Shown here piece after piece: positions 60,609 to 64,000 of a stretch of DNA of 64,000 nt (its first letter is position 1; each line of letters starts with the position of its first letter). Source of the stretch: an uncultured SAR116 cluster alpha proteobacterium (lineage in GTDB: Bacteria > Pseudomonadota > Alphaproteobacteria > Puniceispirillales > Puniceispirillaceae); NCBI GenBank assembly GCA_902632595.1, contig CACPDC010000003.1, forward strand, positions 1 through 64,000, given 5' to 3'. Both the position numbers and the translations under genes were made by a program. The notes under the pieces were generated by a model, which saw nothing but the letters and a program-made list of their open reading frames with translations, searched no databases and had not been told where the DNA came from.

Positions 60609-61607
60609 ATGAAGATTCTCGTTGTTTCAGATGCCTGGTATCCTCAAATAAATGGTGTGGTTAATTCCATTTTATGTACCAGAAATTGTCTACAAGATTT
60701 AGGTCATCAGGTGATTATGTTAACACCTGAAAGGTTCAAAACAATTCCATGCCCAACCTATCCTGAAATTCGATTGTCTGTTTTCCCAAAAAAAGGGGTG
60801 CAAAAATTTCTAAATAGTCAAGAATTCGATGCAATTCATATTGCAACAGAGGGGCCGCTTGGCATAGCAACTAGAAATTATGCGATAAAAAATAAATTGC
60901 AGTTTACAACTGCATTTCATACCAAGTTTCCTGACTATATTAGGGCAAGAATTGGTCTTCCTACTATTATCAGTTATAGTTTTTTGCGTTGGTTCCATAA
61001 TAAATCGGAAGCTGTGCTTACGCCGACTGATTCAATTATAGAGGAATTGAAAAAATATCAAATAGGTAATCCAGTTCATTGGCCAAGAGGTGTAGAAACC
61101 GATTTTTTTAAACCGTTTGCTAACCGTAAGCCAAATAGAGAGCCAATATATTTATATGTTGGGAGGGTCGCCATTGAAAAAAATATTGAAGCTTTTTTGT
61201 CTTTAGATTTAATTGGAAAAAAAATCATCGTTGGAGATGGCCCATTGTTATCCAAGCTAAAGCTGCGTTATCCTAAAGCAACTTTTTTAGGAAACAAAGA
61301 TAAAAAAGATCTGCCCGAAATTTATAATCAAGCAGATGTTTTTGTCTTCCCGAGTCGTACAGATACTTTTGGTTTAGTATTATTGGAAGCAATGGCGTGC
61401 GGAGTTCCCATTGCGGCTTTTCCTACAGCTGGCCCAATCGACGTGATTGGTGATTCTAGTGCAGGCTGTCTATCAGAAGATCTAGCAGAAGCTATAAAGG
61501 GGGCTCTAAAAATACCTCGTAACATTGCAAGAGAGCATGCGTTGAGATACTCATGGTTAGAAGCGTCGCGATTGTTTCTTAAACAGCAAATTCAAATAAA
61601 TAAGTAA
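60609..61607 (+). CDS. GT4 family glycosyltransferase (MgtA-like)
   Basis: Retaining glycosyltransferase of the GT-B fold, resembling mannosyl- or glucosyl-transferases acting on lipid acceptors. The N-terminus KILVVSDAWYPQINGVVNSI and the stretch FTTAFHTKFPDYIRARIGLP are typical of this subgroup; the C-terminal nucleotide-sugar site has YVGRVAIEKNIEAFL and the EX7E region FPSRTDTFGLVLLEAMACGVP. 332 residues, slightly short. No signal or membrane segment. Donor and acceptor are not readable from sequence. Convergent with ppx. Confidence 0.88.
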   Translation: MKILVVSDAWYPQINGVVNSILCTRNCLQDLGHQVIMLTPERFKTIPCPTYPEIRLSVFPKKGVQKFLNSQEFDAIHIATEGPLGIATRNYAIKNKLQFTTAFHTKFPDYIRARIGLPTIISYSFLRWFHNKSEAVLTPTDSIIEELKKYQIGNPVHWPRGVETDFFKPFANRKPNREPIYLYVGRVAIEKNIEAFLSLDLIGKKIIVGDGPLLSKLKLRYPKATFLGNKDKKDLPEIYNQADVFVFPSRTDTFGLVLLEAMACGVPIAAFPTAGPIDVIGDSSAGCLSEDLAEAIKGALKIPRNIAREHALRYSWLEASRLFLKQQIQINK

Positions 61608-61621
61608 TCGTGGAAGTTTTT

Positions 61622-63115
61622 TTAGTTTACATATGAAACTTTAGTGTTAAAGGATAGTGTTTTTGCGAAGCTAATTATGAGTTTTTCATTTTTAGATGTG
61701 AAAAGCTGTGATGCTGATTTTGTAATTTCAACGATTAGCGTTTTTTCTTTAATTTTTAATTTAATGAAACTTAGATTTTGATTTATTCCAGCGCTGAAAC
61801 TTAAACCAAATTTTAAGCCAAGACCAATAAAAAGTGCATATTGTTGTTGTTTTTTGGTAAGAATAAATGCACATGAAACTGGTTGTTCTAAAGTAGAGTT
61901 AACACCGTTATATCTATGAAATAATGTGAGAGATATCCATAAACGCTCGGGGTGAGACAGACTGTAAATAGGAAGTGCATTTATTTTTTCAAAAGCCAAA
62001 CTAGCGCGCATTGAAGACTCTTCATCCCAGCAAATTTCAGATAACAAACAAGCAGCTTTAACTAAACGTTTAGTATTCAGATCCGCCATATTTGTTGTTC
62101 CTATCTTTATACATGGCTCAATAAACTTAAATAAATTATCATTTATAGAGGAAAACCGCTGCCTATGTGCTGCAATTTCTGCGCAGGCTATATGCAGCGG
62201 GTCCTTTTTTATTTGGTGGGCTAATTCTGGTTGCTCAGAAATTTCCTTTGCAATTAATCCGTCTCTAATACTAGTACCACTTATAACCAAATTATTTACT
62301 TTGGTGATAGATAATAAACATGCAATTATTTCCGATGCTTTCGGCATTGAAAAACGTCGTCCTTCGGGAACGCCATCTAGATCGGATGGCATAGTTAAGA
62401 TCTTATTCAATAATGAGTTTGTTGCCATTCTGGATATAGTTAGAGCATGTAACATGCCTAGAGGATATCTAGTTTTATGAATATATGCAGAGCCAAGTGC
62501 CCTAAAACTGCCACCTACACCGTATAAATCTAAACCTGCTAAATTAGAGAGCCAATTAATTTTTGAGATCATTTCGGTGATCTCAGACTGAGTTTTTATA
62601 CTTAAATGTCCAACATTGAGGCTAGTGGAATTGACAGGTTCTTTATTTTTGACATATATCAATTCAAGGCTTCCACCACCGAGATCTGCGATAAGACCGT
62701 CGCTTATGTTAAAGTTTGATAGAAGACCAATGGCTACTAAATGAGCTTCTTCTTCTTGCTCTAATACTTGAATTTTTTGATTAAGTATTTGCTGTGCGGG
62801 AATCAAAAAATCTTTCGCATTATGGGCGCGCCTTGTAGCTGCAGTGGCAACAATTTTTATGGACAGATTGGGAAGGGATTTTAGGATATAGGCGAACCTA
62901 CCCAAGGTCTCTAATGCTGTTTTAATTCTTGCTGGTTGAAGAATATTATCTGGTTCTATTCCCTCTCCTAGCCGGCAAGTTACACGTTCATTAAATAAAG
63001 GAAAAGGAAACCTCCCCATAGTTTTGAAAATCACCAGCCTAATAGAGCTTGAACCAATATCTATTACTCCAATATGGTCAGATGAATTAGAAGATATTAA
63101 GGATTGCTCAAACAT
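61622..63115 (-). CDS. ppx: Exopolyphosphatase (Ppx/GppA family)
   Basis: Hydrolyses polyphosphate from the ends, or guanosine pentaphosphate. ASKHA-fold motifs GVIDIGSSSIRLVIF near residue 17 and IADLGGGSLELIYV near 140, and GVGGSFRALGSAYIH near 196; the C-terminal half is the HD-like helical region (ACLLSEICW). Length 497 fits Ppx of alphaproteobacteria. It starts 17 bases after ppk on the same strand, so synthesis and breakdown genes for polyphosphate are paired, a common arrangement. Confidence 0.94.
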   Translation of the reverse strand: MFEQSLISSNSSDHIGVIDIGSSSIRLVIFKTMGRFPFPLFNERVTCRLGEGIEPDNILQPARIKTALETLGRFAYILKSLPNLSIKIVATAATRRAHNAKDFLIPAQQILNQKIQVLEQEEEAHLVAIGLLSNFNISDGLIADLGGGSLELIYVKNKEPVNSTSLNVGHLSIKTQSEITEMISKINWLSNLAGLDLYGVGGSFRALGSAYIHKTRYPLGMLHALTISRMATNSLLNKILTMPSDLDGVPEGRRFSMPKASEIIACLLSITKVNNLVISGTSIRDGLIAKEISEQPELAHQIKKDPLHIACAEIAAHRQRFSSINDNLFKFIEPCIKIGTTNMADLNTKRLVKAACLLSEICWDEESSMRASLAFEKINALPIYSLSHPERLWISLTLFHRYNGVNSTLEQPVSCAFILTKKQQQYALFIGLGLKFGLSFSAGINQNLSFIKLKIKEKTLIVEITKSASQLFTSKNEKLIISFAKTLSFNTKVSYVN

Positions 63116-63132
63116 GCAGAAATTTCCGATTT

Positions 63133-64000
63133 TCAGTCTGTTATTGAAAGACTCCCCAATCCTGACAGACTTGGGTTTTTCATAAAATAGGTGTGTGATG
63201 AAAAGTTCTTTTTGGAATTCTCTAACTTATTATATATGCCATCTGATTGAAGCTCCCAGCAATTGCTTGTGTCTTTTAGTGAGGCTACCATAACTTGTTT
63301 TAGTACTTGTGCACGAACAGTTTCATTTTCTAGCGGTATAAAAGTCTCTAAACGCTGATATAGATTACGAGGCATCAAATCACCAGATGCCATAACCACT
63401 ATATTCTTTTCGGATAAAAATTCTCCTCCATTGGCAAAAATATAAACTCTAGAATGCTCCAGAAATCTTCCAATAATTGAAGTGACAGTTATATTTTCTG
63501 ATAACCCTTTAACTTTTGGCCGCAGGCAGCAAATTCCGCGCACAATAAGTTGAATCTTTACCCCGGCTTGAGAAGCTTCATATAATTTTGTGATTATGTC
63601 TTTATCTACAAGCGCATTTGTTTTCATCCATATTCCAGAAGGAATTCCTGCTTTGGCTGCTTTGATTTCAGCTTCAATATGACGGAGAAACCATTTTGCA
63701 GATGAAAACGGAGATATGACAACTTTCTCAAAATGTTTAGGTTCAATGTGACTCGTTAGGTAGTTGAAAATGCGCCAGGCATCCCTGCAAATTTCTGGAT
63801 TACAGGTAAAATAAGATAAATCTGTGTAGCTTTTGGCAGTGATAGGATGATAATTTCCAGTCCCGTAATGGGCATAAGAAACTAATTTACCGCCCTCTCG
63901 TCGCGTTATTAATGATAATTTGGCATGAATTTTCATATTTGCCAAACCATAAGCAACCTGTACCCCGGCTCTCTCAAGAAGTCTTGCAAGTTGGATGTTA
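63133..64000 (-). CDS. ppk1: Polyphosphate kinase 1, N-terminal part outside window
   Basis: Reversibly polymerises the gamma phosphate of ATP into polyphosphate. The frame remains open to base 64000 (upstream residues read RLLERAGVQVAYGLANMKIHAK), so the track's start at 63945 (TTG) is not real; about 289 of some 700 residues are present. Visible are the second catalytic phospholipase-D-like part with the active-site His in MKIHAKLSLITRR, YAHYGTGNYHP, VDKDIITKLYEASQAGVKIQLIVRG and EHSRVYIFANGG. The frame ends 17 bases before ppx. Confidence 0.96.
   Translation of the reverse strand, partial: NIQLARLLERAGVQVAYGLANMKIHAKLSLITRREGGKLVSYAHYGTGNYHPITAKSYTDLSYFTCNPEICRDAWRIFNYLTSHIEPKHFEKVVISPFSSAKWFLRHIEAEIKAAKAGIPSGIWMKTNALVDKDIITKLYEASQAGVKIQLIVRGICCLRPKVKGLSENITVTSIIGRFLEHSRVYIFANGGEFLSEKNIVVMASGDLMPRNLYQRLETFIPLENETVRAQVLKQVMVASLKDTSNCWELQSDGIYNKLENSKKNFSSHTYFMKNPSLSGLGSLSITD

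Noticed and set aside
63133-63945. Short stand-alone ppk ending at 63945
   Set aside because: The frame stays open to the window edge and the extra residues match PPK1, so the gene is cut by the window and not truncated.

Overview
The window is a 64 kb stretch of chromosome from an AT-rich alphaproteobacterium. It is almost entirely core genes, tightly packed, with short gaps and many overlapping start/stop codons. I assign it to Alphaproteobacteria because several gene strings match the conserved order of that class: dnaK-dnaJ-dapB, maeB divergent from mutS-glnD-murJ-trpS, tsaB-rimI-miaB-phoH-ybeY-corC-lnt-metK-trmB, rimP-nusA-ylxR-infB-rbfA-truB-rpsO-pnp, fabA-fabB-fabI, ubiE-ubiB-coaBC-dut, mutM-rpsT-dnaA-dnaN-recF-gyrB, and a RegB/RegA redox pair. 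Low GC and compactness suggest a streamlined, perhaps marine, lineage (SAR116-like or another low-GC group), but the sequence alone does not name the species. I see no mobile element, CRISPR array, rRNA or tRNA.

Layout. 1-4.2 kb: 3' part of dnaK, then dnaJ and dapB, meeting a convergent DUF2244 membrane protein. 4.2-4.7 kb: gene-free AT-rich gap. 4.7-7.8 kb (minus): maeB followed by a putative lipoprotein. 7.9-16.1 kb: mutS, glnD, murJ, trpS. 16.2-18.8 kb: a Nfu-type Fe-S scaffold, a Bax-like glucosaminidase and a convergent polysaccharide deacetylase. 18.9-27.6 kb: tRNA modification and ribosome maturation genes (tsaB, rimI, miaB, phoH-like, ybeY), corC-like, lnt, metK, trmB. 27.6-37.3 kb: the transcription/translation operon rimP to pnp, starting at a clear promoter that carries an 18-bp palindrome and a terminator-like hairpin. 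37.4-39.9 kb (minus): fabA-fabB-fabI. 40.0-41.8 kb: SH3-domain protein and a divergent 2-hydroxyacid dehydrogenase. 41.8-46.8 kb (minus): ubiE-ubiB-coaBC-dut and a ThiF/MoeB-type E1 enzyme. 46.9-57.1 kb: mutM, a small exported protein, rpsT, dnaA, dnaN, recF, gyrB, regB, regA. 57.2-61.6 kb: three EamA transporters, a small exported DUF4864-like protein and a GT4 glycosyltransferase. 61.6-64 kb (minus): ppx and the 3' part of ppk.

How the genes work together: most of the window supports information processing, with envelope and lipid genes (murJ, lnt, fabABI, Bax, deacetylase), ubiquinone and CoA synthesis, nitrogen sensing (GlnD), redox sensing (RegBA) and polyphosphate turnover (ppk/ppx).

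I did not find a convincing new multi-gene system. The observations most worth a second look are an HTH-like domain fused to the N-terminus of CoaBC, the palindromic promoter and leader hairpin of the rimP-nusA operon, the placement and apparent coupling of regB-regA behind gyrB, and several uncharacterised exported proteins in core neighbourhoods. All database identities below come from reading the translations by eye; no search was run.
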